The notes under the pieces: model-generated
Databases searched by the model: none
Told to the model about the DNA's origin: nothing
The model's input: the letters and a program-made list of their open reading frames with translations, nothing else
Position numbers and translations under genes: made by a program
Assembly: GCF_018853465.1 (NCBI RefSeq)
Contig: NZ_JABBOU010000028.1
Coordinates: 1-20,269, forward strand
From: Acidithiobacillus montserratensis
Lineage (GTDB): Bacteria > Pseudomonadota > Gammaproteobacteria > Acidithiobacillales > Acidithiobacillaceae
Length of the DNA stretch: 20,269 bases
Direction of reading: 5' to 3'
Part shown: positions 1 through 7,289 of the stretch, piece after piece
Numbering within the stretch: position 1 is the first letter of the stretch
How the letters are laid out: the number at the start of each line of letters is the position of its first letter

Positions 1-1422
1 AGGGTCCAGCAGCGCCTTGTGATCGGCAAAGGGAATTTCATTGAGATAATAATGGGTATTATCCACATCATAAGCGCCAAACCCGCCATTGCGGGACTGC
101 ATCCCTGCCAGCCAGTTGGCGGCTTGTTCGATGCTGTCCCGATCTTCGGGACGCCCAGCCCGCGCCAGCGCCCAGGCGACCGCTGCGGTATCATCCAGAT
201 CGGGATAATAGGGATTGGCATACTGAAATGCCCAGCCGCCTCCGGCCAGATCAGGGCGCTGGACCTGCCAGTCGCCCGGTTCCCGGCAAATCTGCCGGTC
301 CTTCAGCCAGGCGATGGCTTTTCCTGCTGCAGCCCCCAGATCCTCAGAGCCATCGGCTTCGATCAGAGCATGGAGGGCCAGACAGGTATCCCATACGGGG
401 GACATGCAGGGCTGGCAGTAGGCATCGTCGGCCCGCTCCACCACCAGCTTACGCAGTGCTGCTCCCGTCGCCTGGCGATAGGGATGTTCCGGGGCATAGC
501 CCAGCAGCTCCAGAGCCTCATGGGCATTGACCATAGCCGGAAAAATCCCGTTCAGACCATCTTCTCCATTAATGCGTGCCGTAAACCACTGCTCGGCCCG
601 GCGTACGGCAATCCGGCGCAGCGCGGCGGGAATGCCCTTTTCGATGATTCCCCAAAAGCGGTCCAGGGCCAGAAAAGTACGGGCTACCACGCCCTGCCGG
701 GCACAGGCAAAATAATCCTGGATCTGCTCCGGAGGTCGACGAAACAATTCGCGAATATGTACTTGCAGAGGGTTCTTGGCCTTGGCTTTGAGGCTGCACA
801 GAATAAACAGCGGCACCATAACGGTCCGGGACCAGGACGCCACTTTGTAAATATGAAAGGGAAACCAGCGCGGCAGGAGCATGACTTCCACCGGGATGGA
901 AGGCACCGCCCGCCACGGCACCTGGGCAAAGAGGGCCAGGGTAATCCGGGTGAAGACATTGGCATGTTCGGCACCACCGTGGGCAAGAATAGCCTCTCTG
1001 GCCCGGCGCATATGGGGCAGATCGGGAGCATCACCCGCCAGCTTCAGGGCATAGTAGGCTTTCACCGAAGCGCTGAGATCAAAATGCCCCCCATAATATA
1101 GCGGCCAACCGCCGTGATCTGCCTGCTTGCTGCGCAGGTACACAGCCATTTTGGCTTCCAGGGCCGGATCCCGCTCATCCATGTAGTGCTGCATCAGGAT
1201 GTATTCCGCAGGAATGGTACAGTCAGCCTCAAATTCAAAACACCAGTGTCCGTCCGCTGCCTGCTTTTCGAGCAGCAGGCGCCGCGCAGTGTCTAGCGTC
1301 TGGACCAGCGATTGGGCCCGATTTTGGGCCGGGGTGCCGTCCAACGAGTGATCCAGACTTGGCGTCCGCACGGTACGCAGCACCCCGCCTGCCAGAGGCA
1401 ATGGTTGTAACAGGCGATTCAT
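1..1422 (-). CDS. shc: Squalene-hopene cyclase, N-terminal 474 residues (runs off left edge)
   Basis: Cyclises squalene to hopene or hopanol, the committed step of hopanoid synthesis; family members are monotopic inner-membrane proteins. The frame is open from ATG at 1422 down to position 1 and gives 474 residues, about two thirds to three quarters of a usual 640-700 residue enzyme, so the C-terminus lies outside the window. The catalytic acid motif DxDD is visible at residues 408-411 (YPDLDDTA), the type that protonates squalene; oxidosqualene cyclases have a different motif. Many QW-like repeats (for example GGFGAYD, GDWQVQRPDLAGGGWAF, DHGGWPLYY) fit the family. The start overlaps the squalene synthase stop as ATGA (1419-1422), so the two are translationally coupled and substrate maker and substrate user are co-expressed. 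I am confident of the family; the hopene product is from family knowledge. Confidence 0.95.
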   Translation of the reverse strand, partial: MNRLLQPLPLAGGVLRTVRTPSLDHSLDGTPAQNRAQSLVQTLDTARRLLLEKQAADGHWCFEFEADCTIPAEYILMQHYMDERDPALEAKMAVYLRSKQADHGGWPLYYGGHFDLSASVKAYYALKLAGDAPDLPHMRRAREAILAHGGAEHANVFTRITLALFAQVPWRAVPSIPVEVMLLPRWFPFHIYKVASWSRTVMVPLFILCSLKAKAKNPLQVHIRELFRRPPEQIQDYFACARQGVVARTFLALDRFWGIIEKGIPAALRRIAVRRAEQWFTARINGEDGLNGIFPAMVNAHEALELLGYAPEHPYRQATGAALRKLVVERADDAYCQPCMSPVWDTCLALHALIEADGSEDLGAAAGKAIAWLKDRQICREPGDWQVQRPDLAGGGWAFQYANPYYPDLDDTAAVAWALARAGRPEDRDSIEQAANWLAGMQSRNGGFGAYDVDNTHYYLNEIPFADHKALLDP

Positions 1423-2459
1423 ACTGTTGCGGCCAGCGCCGTGCGCCGCAGGGGTTTGATACCCGCCCGGAAACTGGCCAGCAACAGGGCATCGGAACGA
1501 TGCATAAGCTTGGATAGAAGAACCACCCACTGCACACTGTTGCGGCTGATTTTGACTTCGGCGCCATTGGCAAAGATCGGGTTCCCGGCAATGCGGCGTA
1601 AAGTCAGCACTGCCATGGCCAGTGCCCAGAGACAAAAATCGCGCATCCCGGTTTGATCCGCAGGAATCATCAAAGTGTAGCGCAGCGCGTTTTCCAGGTG
1701 TCCGGCCGCCACATCCAGCAAAACTTCCAGCCCCTGTTGAAATCCAGGGTCATGACTGCCCGGCTGGACGCTCGCGATATCGCAACCATAGCGGGCAAAA
1801 AGACTGGCCGGCATCCAACTCACACCACGTCCCCAGTCATCCCAGATGTCCTTGAGTATATTGGTCATCTGCAAGCCCTGACCAAAAGAGACGGCGAGAC
1901 GCTGCATTTCCGCTTCCTGAGGACGCAGGCGGGGTTCGTATTCCACAAACAGACTGGTCAACATTTCGCCGACGACTCCCGCCACCACATAACAATAACG
2001 GTCGAGGGCCGGGACATCGGCCAGCCCCTGTCGGGAGGCGTGCTGCTGAAACTCGGCCATGCCCGAACCCATGATGCGCACGCAGCGCGCGAGAGCCGCC
2101 TGCTGGGTGGGGCTGAAACTATGGGTAATTTGCAGCACGTCGGCAGTATGGCGCACCAGATCATGCTCGGCGGCAGGCATTTCCGCAGCCAGCACCGCTC
2201 CAAAACCCTCAGCAAAAACGGCGGGATCGGCCTGACCTTCCACCACCTGCAGAAACACCTGCTGCCAGTGGGCTTTTTCTTTCCAGGGCATGACCGGATC
2301 ATCTTCAATGGTATCGGCAATCCGACAGAGCAAATACCCGTTACCCACGGCCACGCGCAGGACATCTGGCAATTGCGGAATGGTCAACGCAAAAGTCCGT
2401 GAAACAAGCTGCAGGCTTTGCTGCTGCCAGGCCAAGGCCTGATCGAGGGCTGCCGTCAT
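1419..2459 (-). CDS. Squalene synthase (phytoene/squalene synthase family)
   Basis: Expected to condense two farnesyl diphosphates to squalene, feeding the cyclase downstream. With the ATG at 2459 it is 346 residues. The early motif SRTFALTI and the two aspartate-rich metal-binding motifs are present: DTIEDD at residues 49-54 and NILKDIWDDWGRG, with Asp204, Asp207 and Asp208. The conserved YCYVVAGVVGEM block lies between them. The single long chain with DTIEDD resembles the eukaryote-type one-enzyme squalene synthase more than the split HpnC/HpnD pair, but phytoene synthase activity cannot be excluded by motifs alone; the adjacent hopene cyclase argues for squalene. The frame stays open to a TTG at 2558, but the family homology begins just after 2459 and a promoter candidate lies across 2538-2566, so I prefer the shorter start. 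The stop overlaps the next gene by ATGA. Confidence 0.88.
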   Translation of the reverse strand: MTAALDQALAWQQQSLQLVSRTFALTIPQLPDVLRVAVGNGYLLCRIADTIEDDPVMPWKEKAHWQQVFLQVVEGQADPAVFAEGFGAVLAAEMPAAEHDLVRHTADVLQITHSFSPTQQAALARCVRIMGSGMAEFQQHASRQGLADVPALDRYCYVVAGVVGEMLTSLFVEYEPRLRPQEAEMQRLAVSFGQGLQMTNILKDIWDDWGRGVSWMPASLFARYGCDIASVQPGSHDPGFQQGLEVLLDVAAGHLENALRYTLMIPADQTGMRDFCLWALAMAVLTLRRIAGNPIFANGAEVKISRNSVQWVVLLSKLMHRSDALLLASFRAGIKPLRRTALAATV

Positions 2460-2482
2460 GCAGCGGTCCTGTCCGGTGACAT
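2456..2482 (-). CDS. Possible 8-codon leader ORF before squalene synthase
   Basis: The strongest ribosome-binding site in this gap, AAGGAG at about 2488-2493, sits 5 nt before an ATG at 2482 that is out of frame with the synthase. It encodes only M-S-P-D-R-T-A-A and its TGA overlaps the synthase ATG as ATGA. This could be a translational-coupling leader. The alternative is a sequencing or natural frameshift joining this start to the synthase. Function unknown. Confidence 0.3.
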   Translation of the reverse strand: MSPDRTAA

Positions 2483-2537
2483 CCAAACTCCTTGTTCTAT
2501 TTGTCCGGGTGCCTGTATTGACCCGTTGCATCGCGGC

Positions 2538-2566
2538 AATGTAACGATCCCGCAACAATTCTGCAA
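2538..2566 (-). promoter_or_regulatory. Candidate sigma-70 promoter for the squalene synthase-cyclase pair
   Basis: On the minus strand TTGCAG (2566-2561), a 17-nt spacer and TACATT (2543-2538) fit a sigma-70 promoter. It lies in the 128-nt gap between the response regulator stop and the synthase ATG, so the hopanoid pair could be transcribed separately from the genes upstream. Prediction by eye only. Confidence 0.4.
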
Positions 2567-2587
2567 GTATAGACCATGCTTCTCCGC

Positions 2588-3994
2588 TCAGGATTCGCCA
2601 TCATCGCCCAGACCATGTTTGCGAATGCGGTAGCGCAGGGTCTCCCGGGTGATGCCCAGCATTTTTGCCGCCCGGGACACATTACCCTCGCTCAAGCTGA
2701 GTATCTGCTGCAGAATCTGCCGTTCCATAGCCTCCAGATCCATGCTGCCATCCATGGGCAGGATAATATGCTGCCCATCCACCGGACACCCGGAGAGTGT
2801 CGGACAGGAGTTATTGACCTGACCCGGCAACTGCAACCACTCCAGAGGCAATTCTTCGCTTTCGGAAAACAGTACCGCCCGCTCAATCACATTGCGCAGT
2901 TCCCGGACATTGCCCGGCCAGTCGTAGGCCTCTAGTGCGGCCCAGACCGCCGGGCTGACATAATGCACATGCTTACCTGCCTGGGCATTGAACTCGGCCA
3001 CGAAATGAGGCACCAGCGCGTGCAGATCGCCCTTACGTTCCCGCAGGGACGGCAGGGCCAGGCGAAACACGCTCAAGCGATGAAACAAATCGGCACGAAA
3101 AGCCCCCGCCGCCACCTGGGCTTCGATATCACGGTTACTGGCGGCAATAAAGCGCACATCCACGGCAATGGCGCGATCCCCACCCAAGCGTCGCAAGCTA
3201 TGATCTTCAATGACTTTCAGCAATTTGGCCTGCAAGTCCAGCTCCATTTCGGAAATTTCATCGAGAAACAGGGTGCCACCATTGGCCTGTTCCACCAGTC
3301 CGCGATGACGTACCGCCGCACCGGTAAATGCCCCCGGCTCATAGCCGAACAATTCGGATTCCAGTAATTCCCTGGGCAGGGCCGCGCAGTTGATTTCCAC
3401 CATCGGTCCGCCCGCCTGGGCACTGCTGTAATGCAAGATGCGCGCTGCCAAGCCCTTGCCGGTACCGGTTTCACCGGAAATCACCAGAGCACTGTAGGGA
3501 ACCTGCGCCAGACGTTCGAGCATGCTGCGCACCGTGGCTGCGGCAGCACTTTCGCCCAGATAGGTTTCCGGACGATAGCGGTGGTGCTGGGAGGAAGTAT
3601 CCTCTGCGACCCGGCGCTGGGCACGGGCTCCCCGCCCTGCCGAACGCACCACCATTTCCAGACGTTCCATCTCGCAGGGCTTTTCGAGAAAGTCATAGGC
3701 GCCCAAGCGCAGTGCCCGCACCGAATCGGGCACACTGCCAAAGGCCGTCAGAAAAATCCATTCTCCCGTACCCGACTTTGCCCGCACCTTTTCCAACAGA
3801 TCCAGACTGTTGCCATCGGGCAAATTGAGGTCAGCCAGAGTCACCAGCGGGCTGAGATCCTGTTTCAGCAGCAATTCCTCGGCATCGGCAAAGCGCTCCG
3901 CCCAATGCACCTCCCAGCCTTCCTTTTCAAAAAAGCGGCACATTTCCCGCCCCAGAAAAATTTCATCCTCGATAATCAGCAAAGCATCCGCCAT
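2588..3994 (-). CDS. Sigma-54-dependent response regulator (NtrC family)
   Basis: 468 residues in three domains. Receiver, about 1-118: acidic pocket E9/D10, phospho-acceptor D55 (LADLNLPDG), T83 and K105 (FLEKP). AAA+ domain, about 145-380: Walker A GETGTGK at 174-180, the sigma-54 contact loop GAFTGA at 221-226, Walker B TLFLDE at 241-246. C-terminal Fis-type helix-turn-helix near the end (EGNVSRAAKMLGITRETLRYRI). When phosphorylated such proteins bind upstream sites and use ATP to open sigma-54 promoters. The ATG at 3994 has an AAGGAG ribosome site 9 nt upstream. It lies 6 nt after the histidine kinase stop, so these two are a cognate pair. Its targets are unknown; the hopanoid genes downstream and gpsA upstream are only neighbours. 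Confidence 0.95.
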   Translation of the reverse strand: MADALLIIEDEIFLGREMCRFFEKEGWEVHWAERFADAEELLLKQDLSPLVTLADLNLPDGNSLDLLEKVRAKSGTGEWIFLTAFGSVPDSVRALRLGAYDFLEKPCEMERLEMVVRSAGRGARAQRRVAEDTSSQHHRYRPETYLGESAAAATVRSMLERLAQVPYSALVISGETGTGKGLAARILHYSSAQAGGPMVEINCAALPRELLESELFGYEPGAFTGAAVRHRGLVEQANGGTLFLDEISEMELDLQAKLLKVIEDHSLRRLGGDRAIAVDVRFIAASNRDIEAQVAAGAFRADLFHRLSVFRLALPSLRERKGDLHALVPHFVAEFNAQAGKHVHYVSPAVWAALEAYDWPGNVRELRNVIERAVLFSESEELPLEWLQLPGQVNNSCPTLSGCPVDGQHIILPMDGSMDLEAMERQILQQILSLSEGNVSRAAKMLGITRETLRYRIRKHGLGDDGES

Positions 3995-4000
3995 GATCTG

Positions 4001-5449
4001 CTACTCCTTACCGGCAATTTCAGGACAGGGTAACAAGAGACACACTTCGGCGCCGTGAGGTTCCCGATTGCGCAATTGCACCTCGCCACCCAGACTGCGC
4101 ACAAAACGCCGAACCATGGACAGGCCCAACCCGGTGCCCTGTTCCTTGCTGCTGGCAAAGGGACGAATCCCCTCGCGCAACAGGGTATCAGGAAAGCCCG
4201 GACCATTATCGGCGACAACCACCTGCAACTGCTTGTCGACCTGGGCAAGGGCCACACTGATTTGCCCTCCCTCACCCGCCAGAGCCTGCATACTGTTGAG
4301 AATAAGATTGAGCAGTGCCTGGCGGAACTGGTCCAGGGGCAATAGACAATCACGACATTCCCCCGGCAACAGTTCCAGCTTGACCTGGGCGGGCATTTGA
4401 TAGCGCAGCAGGTTCAGCAGGGTTTCCACGGTTTCCCTGGGGGCCACCCGGCGCCCCTTCTCATGGGCCTGACGGGCACCACGCAATTGCTGATCCAGAA
4501 GCCGACTGACCCGGCGCAATTCCTCTTCCATCAATCCCAGACGTTCGGCCAATTCGGGGTCGCGTATTTCCCGACGAATATTGGCGCAGCCCACCTGCAA
4601 TCCGGCTAGGGGATTACGCAACTCATGGGCGAAAGCCGCAGCCGCTTCACCAACCGCCGCCAGCCGCTCGGAACGGGCCACCGCCGCCTGTTGCGCCACC
4701 AGAGTATGCGCAGCCTCATTCACTTCCCGCTGCAAATCCTGCAAGTACTGGCGTCGGGTTTTTTCCAGATCCTCCAGACGCCCGATCATGTGATTGTAAT
4801 ATTGCAGTAAGGGACTGATCCCGGGGTCCGCGTGGGCTTCTGATACCCGCCGAAAAGCCCCGATTTCCAGCGAATGCATGGCATCCTGGAGGCGACGCAG
4901 CGGTCCCAGAATCCGCAGGCGAAAAAATACCAGCGTCACCAGCACAAATATCATGAAAGAAAACAGCGCTACCGCTGTACCAATCAAGGTGTAACGGGCA
5001 TCATGGCCCGCCGCCAGCACCAGCCTCCGCCCCCGGGCATGTTCCTGCATACTGATATCTGAAAGCTGCAACAAAGCCTCGGGCAATAGCCCCGCATCCT
5101 GGCGATTGACCAGCAGCTGCAATTTTGCCCAATGGGGATTATCGCGAATCTGTTGCGGATGCGTTGCGGCAATTTCCTGGAGGTCCTTGCGGAGCACCTG
5201 CAGCGCCGCCACCGCACCATGTTGCTGCCAGGTTCGCAAAGTTTCCTGGGAAGTCCGGGACAAATCCGCCATGTAGGCGGTATAGGCGTCTAGGGTACGC
5301 AGGTCCTGGTTGGTATGCACCAGCAATATCCCCAGAAGCAGGAAAGCCAGCACCACAAACTGCACCAGCAGCACTCCAAGGGTCCGAAAAGGCGCAAAAG
5401 GAATACGTTTACGCCCATCGGCAGCACCGGGTAAACGCAGAATCGCCAT
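4001..5449 (-). CDS. Membrane sensor histidine kinase, partner of the NtrC-type regulator
   Basis: 482 residues. Two membrane helices, about 24-46 and 154-176, enclose a periplasmic sensor region of about 105 residues that I cannot assign to a ligand class. A HAMP-like linker follows at about 177-230, then a coiled stretch and the HisKA dimerisation helix with phospho-acceptor His275 (AAFAHELRNPLAG). The HATPase domain shows the N box (NLILNSMQAL, Asn385), G1 box DNGPG at 414-418, F box FASSK at 431-435 and G2 box GTGLGL at 438-443. All catalytic boxes are intact. It starts 4 nt after the gpsA stop and ends 6 nt before the regulator. The ZraS/NtrB-like kinase core matches a sigma-54 regulator partner. 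The ATG at 5449 has only a weak ribosome site, so translation may depend on gpsA. Confidence 0.93.
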   Translation of the reverse strand: MAILRLPGAADGRKRIPFAPFRTLGVLLVQFVVLAFLLLGILLVHTNQDLRTLDAYTAYMADLSRTSQETLRTWQQHGAVAALQVLRKDLQEIAATHPQQIRDNPHWAKLQLLVNRQDAGLLPEALLQLSDISMQEHARGRRLVLAAGHDARYTLIGTAVALFSFMIFVLVTLVFFRLRILGPLRRLQDAMHSLEIGAFRRVSEAHADPGISPLLQYYNHMIGRLEDLEKTRRQYLQDLQREVNEAAHTLVAQQAAVARSERLAAVGEAAAAFAHELRNPLAGLQVGCANIRREIRDPELAERLGLMEEELRRVSRLLDQQLRGARQAHEKGRRVAPRETVETLLNLLRYQMPAQVKLELLPGECRDCLLPLDQFRQALLNLILNSMQALAGEGGQISVALAQVDKQLQVVVADNGPGFPDTLLREGIRPFASSKEQGTGLGLSMVRRFVRSLGGEVQLRNREPHGAEVCLLLPCPEIAGKE

Positions 5450-5453
5450 ATAG

Positions 5454-6494
5454 CTAGACGCCCTCTTCCCGACTGGCGTCGCCTGCCGGGGTCACGGCAA
5501 CAGGATGTTCGGCCCGAGCCGCACGCCGCATCAACTGTTCACTGACCTGTCGCACGTCCGCGCCGGCATAGAGCACCCGATAGACCTGCTCGGTAATGGG
5601 CATCTCCACCCCCAGATTCTGGGCCAAGCGAAACAGAGCCCGGGCACTGCGCACCCCTTCGGCTTCCTGGCCGATATCCGCCAGCACTTTTTCCAGGGTC
5701 TGACCACGTCCCAAGCCGATGCCGACCCGACGATTCCGCGACAAATCACTGCTCGCCGTCAGGATCAGATCCCCCGCCCCAGTCAAGCCCATGAAGGTTT
5801 CGGTGCGCCCACCCAGCGCTGTTCCCAGGCGGTGCAGCTCGGCGATGCCCCGGGTAATCAGGGCTGCCCGGGCACTATCGCCGTTGACCAGGCCATCGGA
5901 AATACCCGCCGCAATGGCCAGTACATTTTTGATGGCCCCACCCAGACAAACACCGGCCACATCATCGCTGCGATACACCCGCATCTGGTCACTGACAAAC
6001 ACCTCTGCGACCCTCTGCGCATGGGCCATATTGTGGGAAGCAGCAGTCATGGCCAGGGGTTTACCCAGCACCAGATCGTGGGCAAAACTCGGGCCGGAAA
6101 GGACCACCAGGGGCATATCGGGGCATTCCGCCTGAACCACCTGATCCAGACGCAGGGCACCGGGCAACTCCAGCCCCTTGGCAGCGAGCACCAGGACGGC
6201 CTCTCTCGATAAGCCGAAGCTGGACAGACTGTTCAGAAGATTGCGCAAGGCGTGACTCGGGACCGCCAGGACAATACCTTCTACCCCGGCGACAGCGGCG
6301 GCAAGGTCCGGTTCTACCTGCAGGCCTGCCGGCCAAGGCAAATCCGGAAAAACCGGAGACAATCGGGAGAGATCGCTGCCGCCCGGCAAGTGTTGCGGAT
6401 TGCGCCCCCAGAGGCGCACATCCTGCCCTTGCCGACACAAATGTACCGCCAGCGCTGTACCCCAGTGTCCCGCTCCCAGCACCGCCCAGCTCAT
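5454..6494 (-). CDS. gpsA: Glycerol-3-phosphate dehydrogenase [NAD(P)+]
   Basis: Cytosolic enzyme reducing dihydroxyacetone phosphate to sn-glycerol 3-phosphate, the backbone for phospholipid synthesis. 346 residues, slightly longer than the usual 330-340. The N-terminal Rossmann glycine motif GAGHWG is at residues 7-12, the catalytic lysine context VLAAKGLE at 102-109 (Lys106) and GGAIKNVLAIAAG with Lys189 are present, followed by the conserved RGIAE and GLTGAGDLILT blocks. The last 20 residues (AVTPAGDASREEGV end) are a loose tail. It starts 17 nt after the secB stop; secB-gpsA adjacency is common in proteobacteria. GGAAG lies just before the ATG at 6494. Confidence 0.96.
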   Translation of the reverse strand: MSWAVLGAGHWGTALAVHLCRQGQDVRLWGRNPQHLPGGSDLSRLSPVFPDLPWPAGLQVEPDLAAAVAGVEGIVLAVPSHALRNLLNSLSSFGLSREAVLVLAAKGLELPGALRLDQVVQAECPDMPLVVLSGPSFAHDLVLGKPLAMTAASHNMAHAQRVAEVFVSDQMRVYRSDDVAGVCLGGAIKNVLAIAAGISDGLVNGDSARAALITRGIAELHRLGTALGGRTETFMGLTGAGDLILTASSDLSRNRRVGIGLGRGQTLEKVLADIGQEAEGVRSARALFRLAQNLGVEMPITEQVYRVLYAGADVRQVSEQLMRRAARAEHPVAVTPAGDASREEGV

Positions 6495-6511
6495 GGCTTC
6501 CAGCTCATGAT

Positions 6512-6961
6512 TTACTGGGTCGTATGCCCCATCTGTTCTTGCTGGGCCTGCTGAAACAGCGCCTCAAAGTTGACCGGATGCAGATGCAGCGGCTGGAAGC
6601 CACCCCGTCCGACCAGGTCCGCCACCACTTCGCGGGCATAAGGAAACAGAATGGTCGGGCAATGCACCGCCACCAGAGCCGGCATATGTTCTTCGGGAAT
6701 ATTCTGAATCCGGAACAGGCCCGCCTGCTGCACTTCAACAGCGAAATAGGTGCTCTCACCAGCCTTGGCCTTGACCGTGACGGTCAAAGTCACCTCGGCC
6801 AGCCCCTCCATACCTTCCACCTGGGTGCTGGCGGTATTCAGGCCCACATCCACCGTCGGCGCCTCGGTCTGCACAAAACTGTGGGGAGCATTGGGTGACT
6901 CAAAGGAAATATCTTTGACGTAAATCCGTTCAATCATGAATATTGCTTCTTGTTCTTCCAT
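6512..6961 (-). CDS. secB: Protein-export chaperone SecB
   Basis: Cytosolic tetrameric chaperone that keeps exported precursors unfolded and hands them to SecA. 149 residues from ATG at 6961, close to the 155 of E. coli SecB. The hallmark stretch RIYVKDISFESPNAP is at about residues 11-25, and the later CPTILFPYAREVVADLV and LHPVNFEALF blocks match the family almost residue for residue. The frame is open 39 codons further upstream, but the family alignment and a GAAGGG ribosome site 5 nt before the 6961 ATG set the start. First gene of the minus-strand core cluster. The 185-nt gap to the tRNA should hold its promoter; a TATCAT at about 6990-6995 is a possible -10 without a clear -35. Confidence 0.97.
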   Translation of the reverse strand: MEEQEAIFMIERIYVKDISFESPNAPHSFVQTEAPTVDVGLNTASTQVEGMEGLAEVTLTVTVKAKAGESTYFAVEVQQAGLFRIQNIPEEHMPALVAVHCPTILFPYAREVVADLVGRGGFQPLHLHPVNFEALFQQAQQEQMGHTTQ

Positions 6962-7101
6962 AAGACCCTTCTTTTCCGGAGTGACTGAAAATGATACGCC
7001 GCCCAGTCTACCCGAAATTCCCCCTGCGGGGCTACGACCCGACTCGCCATGGCGTGCTTGAAGCGCTGTCAGCCCCATGCGGGACTATGTCGTGATCGTG
7101 C

Positions 7102-7130
7102 TTGCCAGACAGCGCGCTTCTGTGTAGGAT
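7102..7130 (+). promoter_or_regulatory. Promoter of tRNA-Glu
   Basis: TTGCCA (7102-7107), 17-nt spacer and TAGGAT (7125-7130) on the plus strand, placing transcription start about 10 nt before the mature tRNA 5' end. Good spacing and position make this a likely sigma-70 promoter. Confidence 0.6.
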
Positions 7131-7146
7131 GCACAGCGCTGTCCAG

Positions 7147-7222
7147 GTCCCCATCGTCTAGCGGCCTAGGACACCGCCCTTTCACGGCGGTAACGGGGGT
7201 TCGAACCCCCCTGGGGACGCCA
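7147..7222 (+). tRNA. tRNA-Glu (anticodon UUC)
   Basis: Full cloverleaf. The acceptor arm GTCCCCA (7147-7153) pairs with TGGGGAC (7212-7218), then discriminator G7219 and an encoded CCA. The anticodon stem CCGCC/GGCGG holds loop CTTTCAC, giving anticodon UUC for glutamate codons GAA and GAG. The T arm GGGGG-TTCGAAC-CCCCC is intact. The gene is complete although an integrase follows at once, as expected when a mobile element inserts into a tRNA 3' end and restores it with its own att sequence. Confidence 0.97.
7195..7222 (+). other. Likely attachment site (attL) of an integrated element
   Basis: The 3' part of the tRNA (T arm to CCA) is the classical target of tyrosine recombinases, and such an integrase starts 68 bp downstream, pointing away from the tRNA. 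No second copy of this sequence is visible in the window, so attR must lie to the right of 20269 and the exact core cannot be defined here. Confidence 0.5.
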
Positions 7223-7231
7223 AACAAAATC

Positions 7232-7263
7232 AAGGCTCTAGGTGAAAACCAAGGGCCTTTTTT
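7232..7263 (+). terminator. Rho-independent terminator after tRNA-Glu
   Basis: AAGGCTC (7232-7238) pairs with GGGCCTT (7253-7259), with an inner GGT-GAAA-ACC stem-loop (7241-7250, GNRA tetraloop) and a T run to 7263. It sits 10 nt behind the tRNA and separates it from the integrase. Confidence 0.75.
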
Positions 7264-7289
7264 ATCGTCGTTTGATTTTTAGGGACAAT

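Noticed and set aside
1653..2402. Long plus-strand open frame opposite squalene synthase
   Set aside because: It is fully antisense to a gene with clear catalytic motifs and its protein has no recognisable feature. Similar mirror frames lie opposite hsdR, hsdM, gpsA and the response regulator.
7006..7014. GTCTACCCG near secB, resembling half of the R1-R7 palindrome
   Set aside because: Only 9 bases agree and the other half is absent. It lies on the core chromosome side and is likely chance.
6962..7078. Upstream extension of SecB by 39 residues
   Set aside because: SecB homology starts at the inner ATG, which has a good ribosome site; the extra residues look like translated leader.
7242..7289. 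Earlier integrase start at 7242
   Set aside because: It begins inside the tRNA terminator hairpin; ATG 7290 has its own AGGGA site at good distance.
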